Shown: positions 18,112 through 26,145 of the stretch, piece after piece
Layout of the letters: every line of letters starts with the position of its first letter
Numbering within the stretch: the stretch's first letter is position 1
From: Actinomadura sp. J1-007
Lineage (GTDB): Bacteria; Actinomycetota; Actinomycetes; Streptosporangiales; Streptosporangiaceae
Length of the DNA stretch: 64,000 nucleotides
Direction: 5' to 3'
NCBI RefSeq assembly: GCF_009793335.1
Contig: NZ_WING01000001.1
Span: forward strand, 1,054,001 to 1,118,000
Position numbers and translations under genes: made by a program
The notes under the pieces: model-generated
What the model saw: only the letters and a program-made list of their open reading frames with translations
Told to the model about the DNA's origin: nothing
Database searches by the model: none

Positions 18112-20220
18112 GTGCTGCTCTCGCGCAAACTCCCCGGCCGCCTGGCCGGGCTCCCGTCCGGACGGCGGGCGAAATGGGCGGTCCTGCTGCTGTGGGTCGC
18201 GATCGTCGCCGTGGCCGTCCCGTTCGCGGGCAAGCTGTCCGACGCCGTCCAGAGCAAGTCCGCCGCCGAACTGCCGCGCGGCGCGCAGTCGACCAGGGTC
18301 GAGGAGCTGGCGCCGCGGTTCGCGGGCGGCGAGCTCGCCCCTGGCCTGCTGGTGTACGCGCGGGACGGCGGGGTCACCGCCGCCGACCGGGCCAAGGCGC
18401 GCGCCGACGCCGGGGCGCTCGCGCCGCTCGCCGCCGGGCGGGTCGAGCCGCCCGCCGCGTCCCGGGACGGCGAGGCGCTGCTGCTGACCGTCCCGCTCGC
18501 GGACGACGACGACCTCGCCGACCGCGCGAAGACGGTCCGCGACCGGGCCGAGCGCGGCGCGCCGCCGGGCCTGCGGATCATGCTGACCGGCCCCGCCGGG
18601 AACGCGCTCGACATGGGCGACGCGTTCGGCAAGGTGGACGGGGCGCTGCTCGCCGCCACGGCGGTGCTGGTCATGCTGGTGCTGCTGATGACGTACCGCA
18701 GTCCGCTGCTGTGGCTGCTCCCGCTGCTGAACGCCGCGATCTCGCTCCAGGTGACCAGCGCCGTCGTCTACCTGCTGGCCGAGCACGCCGGGCTGTACGT
18801 GGCGGACGGCATGTCGGCGATCCTGAACGCGCTGGTCTTCGGCGTCACCACCGACTACGCGCTGCTGCTCCTCGCCCGCTACCGGGAGGAGCTGCGCGCG
18901 CACGAGGACCGGCACGCGGCGATGCGGGCCGCGCTGCGCCGCGCCGCCGCGCCGATCGTGGCGTCCGCCGCGACGGTCAGCGTCGGGCTGCTGTGCCTGC
19001 TCGCCGCGGACATGGGGTTCAACTACGCGCTCGGCCCGATCGGCGCGATCGGGGTGCTGTGCGGCCTGCTGGTCGTGATGTCGCTGCTGCCCGCCACGCT
19101 GGTGGTCTTCGGGCGGTGGGTGTTCTGGCCGCGGATCCCCCGGTTCGGCGACGCGCCGCCCGCCCGGACCGGCCTGTGGGAACGGGTCGGACGGCTCGTC
19201 GCGCCGCGCCCCCGCCTGGTGTGGATCGGCTGCCTCGCGGTGCTCGCCGCGCTGTCGGCGGGCGTCCTCGGGATCAGCACCGGCCTGGACCGCGACCACA
19301 CCCTCACCACGACGCCGAGTTCCTCGCTCGGACGGCACCTCATGGCCGAGCACTTCCCGGGCGGGCAGGACCGGCCGCTCACCGTGGTCGCGGACGCGGC
19401 CGCCGCCCCCGCCGCCGGCCCGGCCGTCGCCCGCGTCCCCGGCGTCGCCCGCGTCGGGCGGCCCGCCCCGTCCACGGACGGACGGCTCGCCCGCATCGAC
19501 GTGGTGCTGGACGACGCGCCCGACAGCCCCGCCGCGTGGCGGACCGTGCGGGACATGCGCGCCGCGCTGGCCGGTCCCGCGCCGAGCGCGGTCGTCGGCG
19601 CCGGCGCGGCGTCCGAACTGGACCTCGCGGACGCCCAGGCCCACGACCGGCGGGCGGTGATCCCGCTGGTGCTGGGCGTGGTGCTGGTGATCCTGATGGT
19701 CCTGCTCCGTGCGCTGGTCGCGCCGCTGCTGGTGATGGCGACGGTGATCGTGTCGTACTTCGCGGCGCTCGGCGGCTCGTGGCTGCTGTTCCGGTACGCG
19801 CTGGACCTCCCGGCGCTGGACACCCAGGTCGCGCTGATGGGCTTCCTGTTCATGGTCGCCCTCGGCGTCGACTACAACCTGTTCCTGGTCTCGCGCGTGC
19901 GGGAGGAGGTCGGGCGCGGCCCGGCCGGGCCCGCGGGGCACCGCGCCGGGGTGCTGCGGGGGCTGGCGGTCACCGGCGGCGTGATCTCCAGCGCGGGGCT
20001 GGTGCTGGCGAGCACGTTCGGGGTGCTCGGCCTCATGCCGGTCACGATGATGGTGCAGATCGGGCTGCTGGTCGCGATCGGCGTCCTGCTGGACACGTTC
20101 CTCGTGCGGTCGGTGATGGTGCCCGCGCTCGCGCTGGACGCGGGCCGCGGTTTCTGGTGGCCCGGACGGCTCGCCCGCGCGGTGCCCGCCGAAGCGCCGC
20201 CCGTCCCGCAGAAGGTTTGA
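18112..20220 (+). CDS. MMPL/RND-family membrane exporter
   Basis: A 702-residue transporter of the MMPL class (lipid or drug export driven by the proton gradient). It has two RND repeats, each one helix, a large external loop and five helices: helix 1 ALLLWVAIVAVAVPF-like, VLVMLVLLMTYRSPLLWLLP, FGVTTDYALLLLARYREEL (proton-relay Asp-Tyr pair), then VLVILMVLLRALVAP and MVALGVDYNLFLVSRVREE. I choose GTG 18112 because GGAAAGGAG (18095-18103) sits 8 nt ahead; GTG 18079 is an in-frame alternative. It probably forms an operon with the preceding repressor. Substrate unknown. Confidence 0.88.
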   Translation: MLLSRKLPGRLAGLPSGRRAKWAVLLLWVAIVAVAVPFAGKLSDAVQSKSAAELPRGAQSTRVEELAPRFAGGELAPGLLVYARDGGVTAADRAKARADAGALAPLAAGRVEPPAASRDGEALLLTVPLADDDDLADRAKTVRDRAERGAPPGLRIMLTGPAGNALDMGDAFGKVDGALLAATAVLVMLVLLMTYRSPLLWLLPLLNAAISLQVTSAVVYLLAEHAGLYVADGMSAILNALVFGVTTDYALLLLARYREELRAHEDRHAAMRAALRRAAAPIVASAATVSVGLLCLLAADMGFNYALGPIGAIGVLCGLLVVMSLLPATLVVFGRWVFWPRIPRFGDAPPARTGLWERVGRLVAPRPRLVWIGCLAVLAALSAGVLGISTGLDRDHTLTTTPSSSLGRHLMAEHFPGGQDRPLTVVADAAAAPAAGPAVARVPGVARVGRPAPSTDGRLARIDVVLDDAPDSPAAWRTVRDMRAALAGPAPSAVVGAGAASELDLADAQAHDRRAVIPLVLGVVLVILMVLLRALVAPLLVMATVIVSYFAALGGSWLLFRYALDLPALDTQVALMGFLFMVALGVDYNLFLVSRVREEVGRGPAGPAGHRAGVLRGLAVTGGVISSAGLVLASTFGVLGLMPVTMMVQIGLLVAIGVLLDTFLVRSVMVPALALDAGRGFWWPGRLARAVPAEAPPVPQKV

Positions 20221-20240
20221 CGCGGAAGGCGCGGGAAAGG

Positions 20241-20279
20241 CCGAAGCCCTGATCGCCATTTCGGTGATCAGGGCTTCGG
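20241..20279. terminator. bidirectional terminator between exporter and tRNA genes
   Basis: Perfect 14-bp stem CCGAAGCCCTGATC/GATCAGGGCTTCGG with an 11-nt loop, between convergent transcription units. Confidence 0.8.
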
Positions 20280-20290
20280 GCTGATTCGCG

Positions 20291-20363
20291 TACCCCCGAG
20301 CGGATTCGAACCGCCGTTACCGCCTTGAGAGGGCGGCGTCCTGGGCCACTAGACGACGGGGGC
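20291..20363 (-). tRNA. tRNA-Glu (anticodon CUC)
   Basis: Read on the minus strand it folds as a cloverleaf: acceptor GCCCCCG/CGGGGGT, anticodon arm CCGCC-CUCUCAA-GGCGG giving CUC, T-arm loop TTCGAAT, discriminator A. CCA is not encoded. First of two near-identical tandem copies. Confidence 0.95.
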
Positions 20364-20394
20364 CTGCGGTGGAGCGTGGAGCCTGTGCTTTCCG

Positions 20395-20466
20395 TACCCC
20401 GAGCGGATTCGAACCGCCGTTACCGCCTTGAGAGGGCGGCGTCCTAGGCCACTAGACGACGGGGGC
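20395..20466 (-). tRNA. tRNA-Glu (anticodon CUC), second copy, acceptor one base short
   Basis: Same sequence as the copy at 20291 except T for C in the D-loop and one missing G in the 3' acceptor strand (four G where the partner strand has five C). Either a real defect or, more likely given the other single-base losses in this window, a base-calling deletion. Confidence 0.88.
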
Positions 20467-20497
20467 CAGACACGATCGTCCACCGTGATGGACGAAG

Positions 20498-20569
20498 CTG
20501 GGGTACCAGGACTCGAACCTAGACTAACTGAACCAGAATCAGTCGTGCTGCCGATTACACCATACCCCA
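20498..20569 (-). tRNA. tRNA-Gln (anticodon CUG)
   Basis: Minus-strand cloverleaf with acceptor TGGGGTA/TACCCCA, anticodon arm ACTGA-UUCUGGU-TCAGT giving CUG, T-loop TTCGAGT and discriminator G. Confidence 0.95.
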
Positions 20570-20699
20570 GTGGGTTGCGGACTTCCCGGACGTTTCACCC
20601 GGGTCGCTCGCGCCTCGATGAGAATACAGGACCCGGGGACCTGGACCAAAACGATTCCCGCGGCGCCCCCGCGCCCGCCGGACCCGTCCGGCCCGGCCC

Positions 20700-21101
20700 T
20701 CACTCCGGCACGACGGTCGCGAACAGTTCGAGCTGCACCCCATCCGGGTCGCGGAAGCACAGGACCGGCCCGAACGCGGTCTCGGCGACCGGCGAGTGCG
20801 CGATCCCGAGCTCGGCGAACCGCTTCGCCCAGGCGTCCAGCTCCGCCCGGTCGGCGACCGCGAACGCCAGATGATCGAGCCCGGTCCGGCGGTGGTCGAA
20901 CCCCTCCCCCGCCGCGTCGCGGTGCTGCTGCATGCCCAGGACCATCAGGCTCGCCGGGTGCAGGCAGATGGTCTCCAGCCACTCGTCGCCGTCCTCCTGG
21001 TGGAACGGCGTGAACCCCAGCACGTCGCAGTACCAGCGGACGCTCGCGTCGCGATCGCGGACCGACAGCGACACATGGGACAGGCCGGTGATGGCGGGCA
21101 C
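20700..21101 (-). CDS. VOC superfamily (glyoxalase/dioxygenase-like) protein
   Basis: A 133-residue protein with the two beta-alpha-beta-beta-beta units of the vicinal oxygen chelate fold. N-terminal ITGLSHVSLSVRD carries the first metal His, TGLDHLAFAVAD the second, and FRDPDGVQLELF the Glu. It could be a small-molecule lyase, dioxygenase or resistance protein; the substrate cannot be told. The GTG start lies 12 bp from a half-operator. The gene is divergent from a PadR regulator that probably controls it. Confidence 0.82.
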   Translation of the reverse strand: MPAITGLSHVSLSVRDRDASVRWYCDVLGFTPFHQEDGDEWLETICLHPASLMVLGMQQHRDAAGEGFDHRRTGLDHLAFAVADRAELDAWAKRFAELGIAHSPVAETAFGPVLCFRDPDGVQLELFATVVPE

Positions 21102-21112
21102 GGGGCCTCCTC

Positions 21113-21169
21113 GATACTCCGGATCAGAGCATGGGTCTCGCCTCCGACGATACTCCGGAGCGGAGTATC
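21113..21169. promoter_or_regulatory. PadR operator: one full dyad and one half-site
   Basis: A perfect 9-bp inverted repeat (GATACTCCG and CGGAGTATC, 3-nt spacer) spans 21149-21169, and the half-site GATACTCCG recurs at 21113-21121. Both lie between the divergent VOC and PadR genes and can serve both promoters. Confidence 0.8.
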
Positions 21170-21178
21170 GTCAAGGGC

Positions 21179-21781
21179 ATGGCCCGCGAACTCACCACCA
21201 CCTCGTACGCGATCCTGTCCCTGCTGGCCGTCCGCCCGTGGACGACGTACGAGCTCAAGCAGCAGATGGACCGCTCGCTGCGCGCGATGTGGCCGCGCGC
21301 CGGAAGCGTGCTGTACGAGGAGCCGAAGAAGCTCGCCGAGCACGGCCTCGCCCGGTCGCACGCCGAGTACACCGGCCGCCGCCGCAGCACCGTCTACGAG
21401 ATCACGGACGAGGGCCGCGCGGCACTGCGCCGCTGGCTGGACGAGCCCGCCGCCGGCCCGGTGCTGGAGTTCGAGGCACTGGTCAAGGTGGCGTTCGCCG
21501 ACCACGGCGACCTGGACCAGCTCCGCGCCACCCTCGCCCGCGTCCGCGCTGACGCCGAACGCCGCGTGGCCGCCACCAGCGCCCGGATGGCCGAGTACGA
21601 GCAGACCGGCGGCCCGTACCCCGACCGGCTCCCCGTGATCGCGCTGACCGCCCGCCTCCTCCGCGAGCAGAACGACCTGCTGCTGCGCTGGGCCGAATGG
21701 GCCGAGGCCGAGGTCGCCACCTGGACCGGCACCTCCCCCGGCACCGGCGCCCGAGTCCCCCCGAACGCCTTCTCCGACTGA
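21179..21781 (+). CDS. PadR-family transcriptional regulator
   Basis: A 200-residue regulator: winged helix (TTTSYAILSLLAVRPWTTYELKQ... Q, then GLARSHAEYTGRRRSTVYEITDEGRAALRRWL) followed by a PadR C-terminal helical domain (residues about 95-180) for dimerisation. I choose ATG 21179, where the family usually begins (MARELTTTSYAILS). An in-frame ATG at 21131 would put the operator inside the gene. It is probably an autorepressor that also controls the divergent VOC gene. Confidence 0.88.
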   Translation: MARELTTTSYAILSLLAVRPWTTYELKQQMDRSLRAMWPRAGSVLYEEPKKLAEHGLARSHAEYTGRRRSTVYEITDEGRAALRRWLDEPAAGPVLEFEALVKVAFADHGDLDQLRATLARVRADAERRVAATSARMAEYEQTGGPYPDRLPVIALTARLLREQNDLLLRWAEWAEAEVATWTGTSPGTGARVPPNAFSD

Positions 21782-21867
21782 CCCACACCAAGAACCAGCC
21801 GGAACCAGGCAGGAAAAGCCGGATCAGCGGACGCGGCCGAAAGTCAGCCGACCGCCGCTGAGGGCCA

Positions 21868-21980
21868 GCGTGGGAAGCCAACGATCAGCGCGGGAAGCCG
21901 GGGATCAGGAGGCGAAGCCGGGGGTCAGGGCGGGAAGCCGGGGGTCAGCGGAAGGAGGCGGGGGTCAGCGGGAGAAGTCG
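21868..21980. repeat. degenerate tandem repeats downstream of PadR and at the 3' end of the DUF2461 gene
   Basis: Five to six imperfect copies of a 20-23-bp unit centred on GGGAAGCCGGGGGTCAG. The last copies run into the 3' end of the convergent gene and encode its final PLTPGFPP-like residues. Confidence 0.6.
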
Positions 21981-22599
21981 GGGGGCCGATGTGGGTGTGG
22001 CCCCACTCGACCAGGGGCCGGAGGCGGCGCCACGCGACGCGGACGCGTTCGACCAATTCGGAGGTGGCCATCCAGGGGTCGGAGGGCCAGCCCTCGTGCG
22101 CGTAGAGGGAGCGGTGGCGCAGCAGGTCGAGGCGCGGGTGGTCGGGCGGCGTGCCGCGGGGGCGGGTCTTCAGGCGGTCGCCGCCGATCTCCAGGCCCTC
22201 CTCGCGCAGGCCGTCGACGATCGTCTCCAGCTCCTTGCCGGACAGGTCCTCGTCGACCGCCGCGCGGTAGCGGTGGAGCTGCTCGGTGGTCGGCGCGTAC
22301 ATGCCGCCGGCGACCATCAGGCCGTCGGCGTCGACCTGCACGTAGAAGCCCTCGGGAGTGATGCCGCCCTGGTGGGTCTTGTAGGGCGTCTTGTCCTTGC
22401 TGAACCGGACGTCGCGGTAGGGCCGGAACAGCTTGGCCGGGCCGAACTCGTCCTCCAGCTCCGCGCACAGCTCGCCCATGGGGCCGCGGACGTGGCGTTC
22501 GTAGTCGCTCTTGCGCGCCGTCCAGTAGGACCTGCTGTTGTCGGCGAGCAGCCCCTCGTAGAACTCGAAGGCCGCTTCGCCGAATCCGCTGAATGCCAC
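21925..22599 (-). CDS. DUF2461 domain protein
   Basis: A 224-residue cytoplasmic protein of the DUF2461/TIGR02453 family. The N-terminal wording is diagnostic: EFYEGLLADNSRSYW, FRPYRDVRFSKDKTPYKTH, GFYVQVDADGLMVAGGMY. The family function is not established. GTG start at 22599. The C-terminal dozen residues come from a repetitive DNA tract, so the exact end may vary between strains. Confidence 0.82.
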   Translation of the reverse strand: MAFSGFGEAAFEFYEGLLADNSRSYWTARKSDYERHVRGPMGELCAELEDEFGPAKLFRPYRDVRFSKDKTPYKTHQGGITPEGFYVQVDADGLMVAGGMYAPTTEQLHRYRAAVDEDLSGKELETIVDGLREEGLEIGGDRLKTRPRGTPPDHPRLDLLRHRSLYAHEGWPSDPWMATSELVERVRVAWRRLRPLVEWGHTHIGPPTSPADPRLLPLTPGFPP

Positions 22600-22616
22600 G
22601 ATCCCTCCCCGTCGTC

Positions 22617-22657
22617 CGTACGGCGTCCCGTCGCTGCCAGCCTAGGGACGCCGTACG
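22617..22657. promoter_or_regulatory. 13-bp perfect inverted repeat upstream of the DUF2461 gene
   Basis: CGTACGGCGTCCC (22617-22629) and GGGACGCCGTACG (22645-22657), 15-nt spacer, starting 18 nt ahead of the GTG start. It could be an operator or an RNA hairpin in the 5' leader. Confidence 0.4.
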
Positions 22658-22785
22658 ACACTTCCGCCACGATCACCCACCGGACCCCCGCCCCGCGCGC
22701 CGGAACGCGAACGATCGGCGGCGATCTGGGCACCGCTCGCGCCTCGCCCCCGCGCGGGGCTGGGGTTCGGGGCTCGGGTGGGCGG

Positions 22786-23550
22786 TCAGTCGCGGGCGAC
22801 GACGCGGTTGGTCAGGGAGCCGACGCCCTCCACGGTCACGGTGACCTCGTCGCCGATCTCCAGGGGCCCGACGCCCGCCGGGGTGCCGGTGAGGATGACG
22901 TCGCCGGGCAGCAGGGTCATGACCTGGCTGACGTACGCGACGAGCGACGGGATGTCGTGCAGCAGCAGCGAGGTGCGCGCGTCCTGGCGGACCTCGCCGT
23001 TGACCGACGTGGAGATGGCGAGGTCGGACGGGTCGATCTCGGTCTCGATCCAGGGGCCGAGCGGGCAGAACGTGTCGAAGCCCTTCGCGCGCGTCCACTG
23101 CCCGTCGCGCTTCTGGAGGTCGCGGGCGGTGACGTCGTTGGCGCAGGTGTAGCCGAGGATCGCCTCGTTCGCCCGGGCGGCGGGGACCTCGCGCACCATG
23201 CGGCCGATCACGACGGCCAGCTCGCCCTCGTGGTCGACGCGCTCGGACAGCTTCTGCGGGTAGGCGATCGCCTCGCCGGGCCCGATCACCGCCGTGGACG
23301 GCTTGGCGAACAGCACCGGCTCGGCGGGCGGCTCGCCGCCCATCTCGCGGGCGTGGTCGGCGTAGTTCTTGCCGATCGCGATGATCTTGCTCGGCAGGAT
23401 CGGCGCCAGCAGCCGCACGTCGGCGAGCGGGAAGCGCTGCCCGGTGAAGGCCAGCTCGCCGAACGGATGGGCCGCGACGGCGGCGACGGTGTTCTCTTCG
23501 ACCACCCCGAAGGACATGCCCTCGTCGGTGGAGAACCTCGCGATACGCAT
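22786..23550 (-). CDS. fumarylacetoacetate hydrolase (FAH) family protein
   Basis: A 254-residue hydrolase/isomerase/decarboxylase of the FAH superfamily, acting on C-C bonds of oxo-acids or acting as an oxaloacetate decarboxylase. The metal-binding triad is visible: KIIAIGKNYADHAREMG, DHEGELAVVIGR (two Glu) and YTCANDVTARDLQ (Asp). The C-terminal GDVILTGTPAGVG is conserved. It stands alone. Substrate unknown. Confidence 0.87.
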   Translation of the reverse strand: MRIARFSTDEGMSFGVVEENTVAAVAAHPFGELAFTGQRFPLADVRLLAPILPSKIIAIGKNYADHAREMGGEPPAEPVLFAKPSTAVIGPGEAIAYPQKLSERVDHEGELAVVIGRMVREVPAARANEAILGYTCANDVTARDLQKRDGQWTRAKGFDTFCPLGPWIETEIDPSDLAISTSVNGEVRQDARTSLLLHDIPSLVAYVSQVMTLLPGDVILTGTPAGVGPLEIGDEVTVTVEGVGSLTNRVVARD

Positions 23551-23593
23551 GGCCGGAAGCCTAGTACGGCGGTCGTCCGCGCATCCTCGGTGG

Positions 23594-24562
23594 TCAGAAC
23601 CCGCAGGGCCGCCCGTTCAGCCTGCACCCCTGCGGGCTGACGGCCTCGCCCGCCGCCCCGTACCGCACCTCCAACGTCTCGCCGGGCGGGATCGGCTCGG
23701 CGGCGCCGATCTCGACGGCGGAGCCCCGGCGGACGAGCCGTCCGCCCCAGACGTTCTTGACGTCGGCGCCGGGCGCGGCGAACGTGACCGTCCAGTTCGC
23801 CATGGGTGCGGTGCCTCGGTTGGCGATGAGCAGCTCGCCCTCGTAGTAGCCCTCGTCGCGCTGGACGAGCCGGTGCGTGATCCCGTTCCCGGTCATCACG
23901 ACGCCCATGGTCGGCCGCGCCCCGGCAGCGCTCGGTGCGCCAGGCGTCGCGGACGACGGCTCGCCCGGGGCGGACGGCGTGGCCGGGGCGGACGGGGCCG
24001 GGGCGCCGGACGCCAGGCTCGGCGAGACCGGCGTCGCCGAGGGAGCGGCAGGGGCGGACGGCGTCGCGGCGGCCGAACGCTCCGGCGTGCCCGAGCCGCC
24101 GCCCATCAGGACCGCCACCACCGCCCCGGCGCCGACGACCGCCACCGCCGCGACGGCCGCGCCCACCAGCGACCGGCTCCGCCCCCGCCCGTCCACGGAC
24201 GGCGACGACGGCGCGGACGGCGGCGCGGGCTCCGGCGGGCGGGACGGCATCGGCCCCGCGTTCGCGGCGGGGAGGCCGGTGACGGCGGTCATGGCCTCCG
24301 TGACCGGCTCGTCCGTGACCGTCTCGGCCGGGGAGAGGTCCACGGGCGCGTCCTGGACGGTCCTGTCCGCGTCGAACGCGTCGAACGCGCCGTCCGGGGC
24401 CGTCGCGCCCGGCGGGGCGGTCGCGTCGGCCGGGGCGGTCGCGTCGGCCGGGGCGGTCGCGTCGGCCGGGGCGGTCGCGTCGGCGGGCGGCACGCGGGGG
24501 ATCGGGAACTCGGTCGTGGTCTCGTGGTCCGGAGGGACGTATCCCGGCTCGCCGCCGCTCAT
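23594..24562 (-). CDS. membrane-tethered CBM2 (cellulose/chitin-binding) protein
   Basis: A 322-residue protein starting at MSGGEPGY. An N-terminal cytoplasmic region includes four ADATAP units, one transmembrane helix follows near residue 147 (LVGAAVAAVAVVGAGAVVAVL), then an extracellular Pro/Ser/Ala linker and a C-terminal CBM2-like domain (about 225-322: ELLIANRGTAPMANWTVTF, IPPGETLEVRYG, CRLNGRPC). It probably displays a polysaccharide-binding module on the cell surface. No catalytic domain is present. Confidence 0.75.
   Translation of the reverse strand: MSGGEPGYVPPDHETTTEFPIPRVPPADATAPADATAPADATAPADATAPPGATAPDGAFDAFDADRTVQDAPVDLSPAETVTDEPVTEAMTAVTGLPAANAGPMPSRPPEPAPPSAPSSPSVDGRGRSRSLVGAAVAAVAVVGAGAVVAVLMGGGSGTPERSAAATPSAPAAPSATPVSPSLASGAPAPSAPATPSAPGEPSSATPGAPSAAGARPTMGVVMTGNGITHRLVQRDEGYYEGELLIANRGTAPMANWTVTFAAPGADVKNVWGGRLVRRGSAVEIGAAEPIPPGETLEVRYGAAGEAVSPQGCRLNGRPCGF
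24415..24490. repeat. 18-bp tandem repeat, about four copies
   Basis: Near-perfect copies of GCGTCGGCCGGGGCGGTC within the CBM2 protein gene, encoding ADATAP. Copy number is likely to vary between strains. Confidence 0.85.
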
Positions 24563-24640
24563 CTCGCCGCCTCGCCTTCTCACCGTTCGCCGGTGTCATG
24601 GAGTGCGACGAACGCGGCGGCGGTTCGGTTCGGGCGGCGG

Positions 24641-25018
24641 TCAGGCCACCGCGGCGGGCTCCAGGCCCCGGCGCGCCGCCTGGCGGAGCTGCCGGTTGAG
24701 CATGTCGGTGATCAGCTCGATGGCGTCCGGCGTGGTGGCGTCGTGGGCGCCGCTCAGCCAGCGGGTCGCCTCGGCGATGAGGTTCTCGGCGGCGTCGGCG
24801 GAGGCGTCGCGGCGCGCGTCGGCGAGCCGCCCGAGGACGTCGCCGAGGCGCAGCGCCGCGTCGGGCCGGTCGGACTCGGCCGCGCGGCGGTACCAGTCGG
24901 CGGCCTGCTCCAGGTCGCCCTCGCGCTCGTACATCTCGCCGAGCCCGAACGCCACGTCCGCCCACGACCCGTCCGTGGGCCGCCCGAGGTCCTCGGGGCG
25001 CCAGGGGCGGACAGACAT
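24641..25018 (-). CDS. TPR/Sel1-like small protein
   Basis: A 125-residue soluble protein with one clear tetratricopeptide unit (WADVAFGLGEMYEREGDLEQAADWYRRAAES) and a weaker second (PDAALRLGDVLGRLAD). The C-terminal half is helical and unassigned. It lies 78 nt upstream of the CBM2 gene on the same strand. Probably a protein-interaction module; partner unknown. Confidence 0.65.
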   Translation of the reverse strand: MSVRPWRPEDLGRPTDGSWADVAFGLGEMYEREGDLEQAADWYRRAAESDRPDAALRLGDVLGRLADARRDASADAAENLIAEATRWLSGAHDATTPDAIELITDMLNRQLRQAARRGLEPAAVA

Positions 25019-25330
25019 GCGATCACTCCGGGAGGTAGCGGATGGGGCGGGTGCGCGGCGGGGGCGGTGCCGGGCCGGACGCGCGACCGTGCCCCATATG
25101 GTGACGGCAGGCCCCGCTTCGCGCCACCGTTTTAGTCAATTTGGGTTGATTTTTCATCTGATGACGCCCGCGACGCCGTAAATCATCCGGCGAAAGGGGC
25201 GCTTCGAGCGACAAGTGGTCCTGACAGGATCCAGTCGGAACGCCCGCCGGGCGGACCATCCGGGGCCTCCCGAGGGGGCGCCGGACGGACCGGTACGGTG
25301 GGCGCAGCGACCAGGGGAGGTCAGGCGGAC
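25019..25330. other. divergent intergenic region with an AT-rich core
   Basis: It separates the TPR gene (minus) from the heme monooxygenase gene (plus). An AT-rich island at about 25128-25165 contains TCAA-TTTGGG-TTGA and a T-run. It is the most likely promoter or operator site. I find no convincing small gene here. Confidence 0.4.
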
Positions 25331-25720
25331 GTGTCCGTAGTCAAGATCAACGTTCTCACGGTGGGCCCGGAGATGCGGGACGAGCTGGAGCGGCGGTTCG
25401 CGGGGCGGGCCGGGCTGGTGGAGTCGGCCGACGGGTTCGAGGGCTTCGAGCTGCTGCGCCCGGTGGACGGCACCGACCGCTACATGGTCTACACGCGGTG
25501 GCGCAGCGAGGAGGACTTCCAGCGCTGGACGGAGAGCCAGGCGTTCCAGCGCGGCCACGCCCAGGCCGCCAAGGACGCCGAGGCCGCCGGGCAGGGCCAC
25601 GGCCACGGCCACGGGCAGAGCCCGGGCCAGGGGCACGGGCACGGCGGCCCGGCCGCGAGCGGTTCGGAGCTGTGGAGCTTCGAGGTCGTCGAGAGCGCCG
25701 ACCCCAAGCCCGCGAGCTGA
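25331..25720 (+). CDS. heme-degrading monooxygenase (MhuD/IsdG-like) with His-rich insert
   Basis: A 129-residue ferredoxin-like ABM-fold protein. The catalytic set of MhuD/IsdG enzymes is in place: N7 (VKINVL), W66 (FQRWTESQAF) and H76 (QRGHAQ). Such enzymes open the heme ring and release iron in the cytoplasm. After the catalytic His an extra segment rich in His/Gly (GQGHGHGHGQ, then GQGHGHGG; about residues 87-106) separates it from the last strand (ELWSFEVVES). The insert is absent from the family members I know. GTG start with GGGGAGG about 10 nt upstream. Confidence 0.82.
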   Translation: MSVVKINVLTVGPEMRDELERRFAGRAGLVESADGFEGFELLRPVDGTDRYMVYTRWRSEEDFQRWTESQAFQRGHAQAAKDAEAAGQGHGHGHGQSPGQGHGHGGPAASGSELWSFEVVESADPKPAS

Positions 25721-25797
25721 CGCGCCCCCGCGCCCGCCCCGCGCCCGCCGGCGCGGCCCGCCGTGCGGCGGCGCGCGGGACGGGCGCGGGGAGCGGA

Positions 25798-26076
25798 TCA
25801 GGCGACCAGGTCCTGGTAGTCGGGATGCCGGTCGATCCACGACTTGATGAACGGGCACAGCGGGACGGCGCGCGAGCCCTTGGCCCGGACGTCGTCCAGC
25901 GCTCCCCGGGCCAGCGCGCTCCCGACGCCCTGGCCCTCGAACGCGGGGTCCACCTCGGTGTGGGTGAACACGATCTCGCCCGGCCGCGTCCGGTACTCGG
26001 CGAAGCCCGCCTGCCGCCCGTCCACGCGGATCTCGTACCGGTCCGCCTGGGGGTTGTCGGTGATCTCAGTGCTCAT
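25798..26076 (-). CDS. small GNAT-fold N-acetyltransferase (YjdJ-like)
   Basis: A 92-residue minimal acetyltransferase. FTHTEVDPAFEGQGVGSALARGAL is the acetyl-CoA pyrophosphate-binding block, and PLCPFIKSWIDRHPDYQDLV the conserved C-terminus of this single-domain family, with a Cys before the final helix. Substrate unknown. It lies 70 nt downstream of cimA on the same strand. Confidence 0.82.
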   Translation of the reverse strand: MSTEITDNPQADRYEIRVDGRQAGFAEYRTRPGEIVFTHTEVDPAFEGQGVGSALARGALDDVRAKGSRAVPLCPFIKSWIDRHPDYQDLVA

Positions 26077-26145
26077 GCCCCGATCATGCCCTCCCCCGGC
26101 CGCCCGAAGCCCGGGACGCCCCGGGCCCGGGCGGGCGGCGGGACG

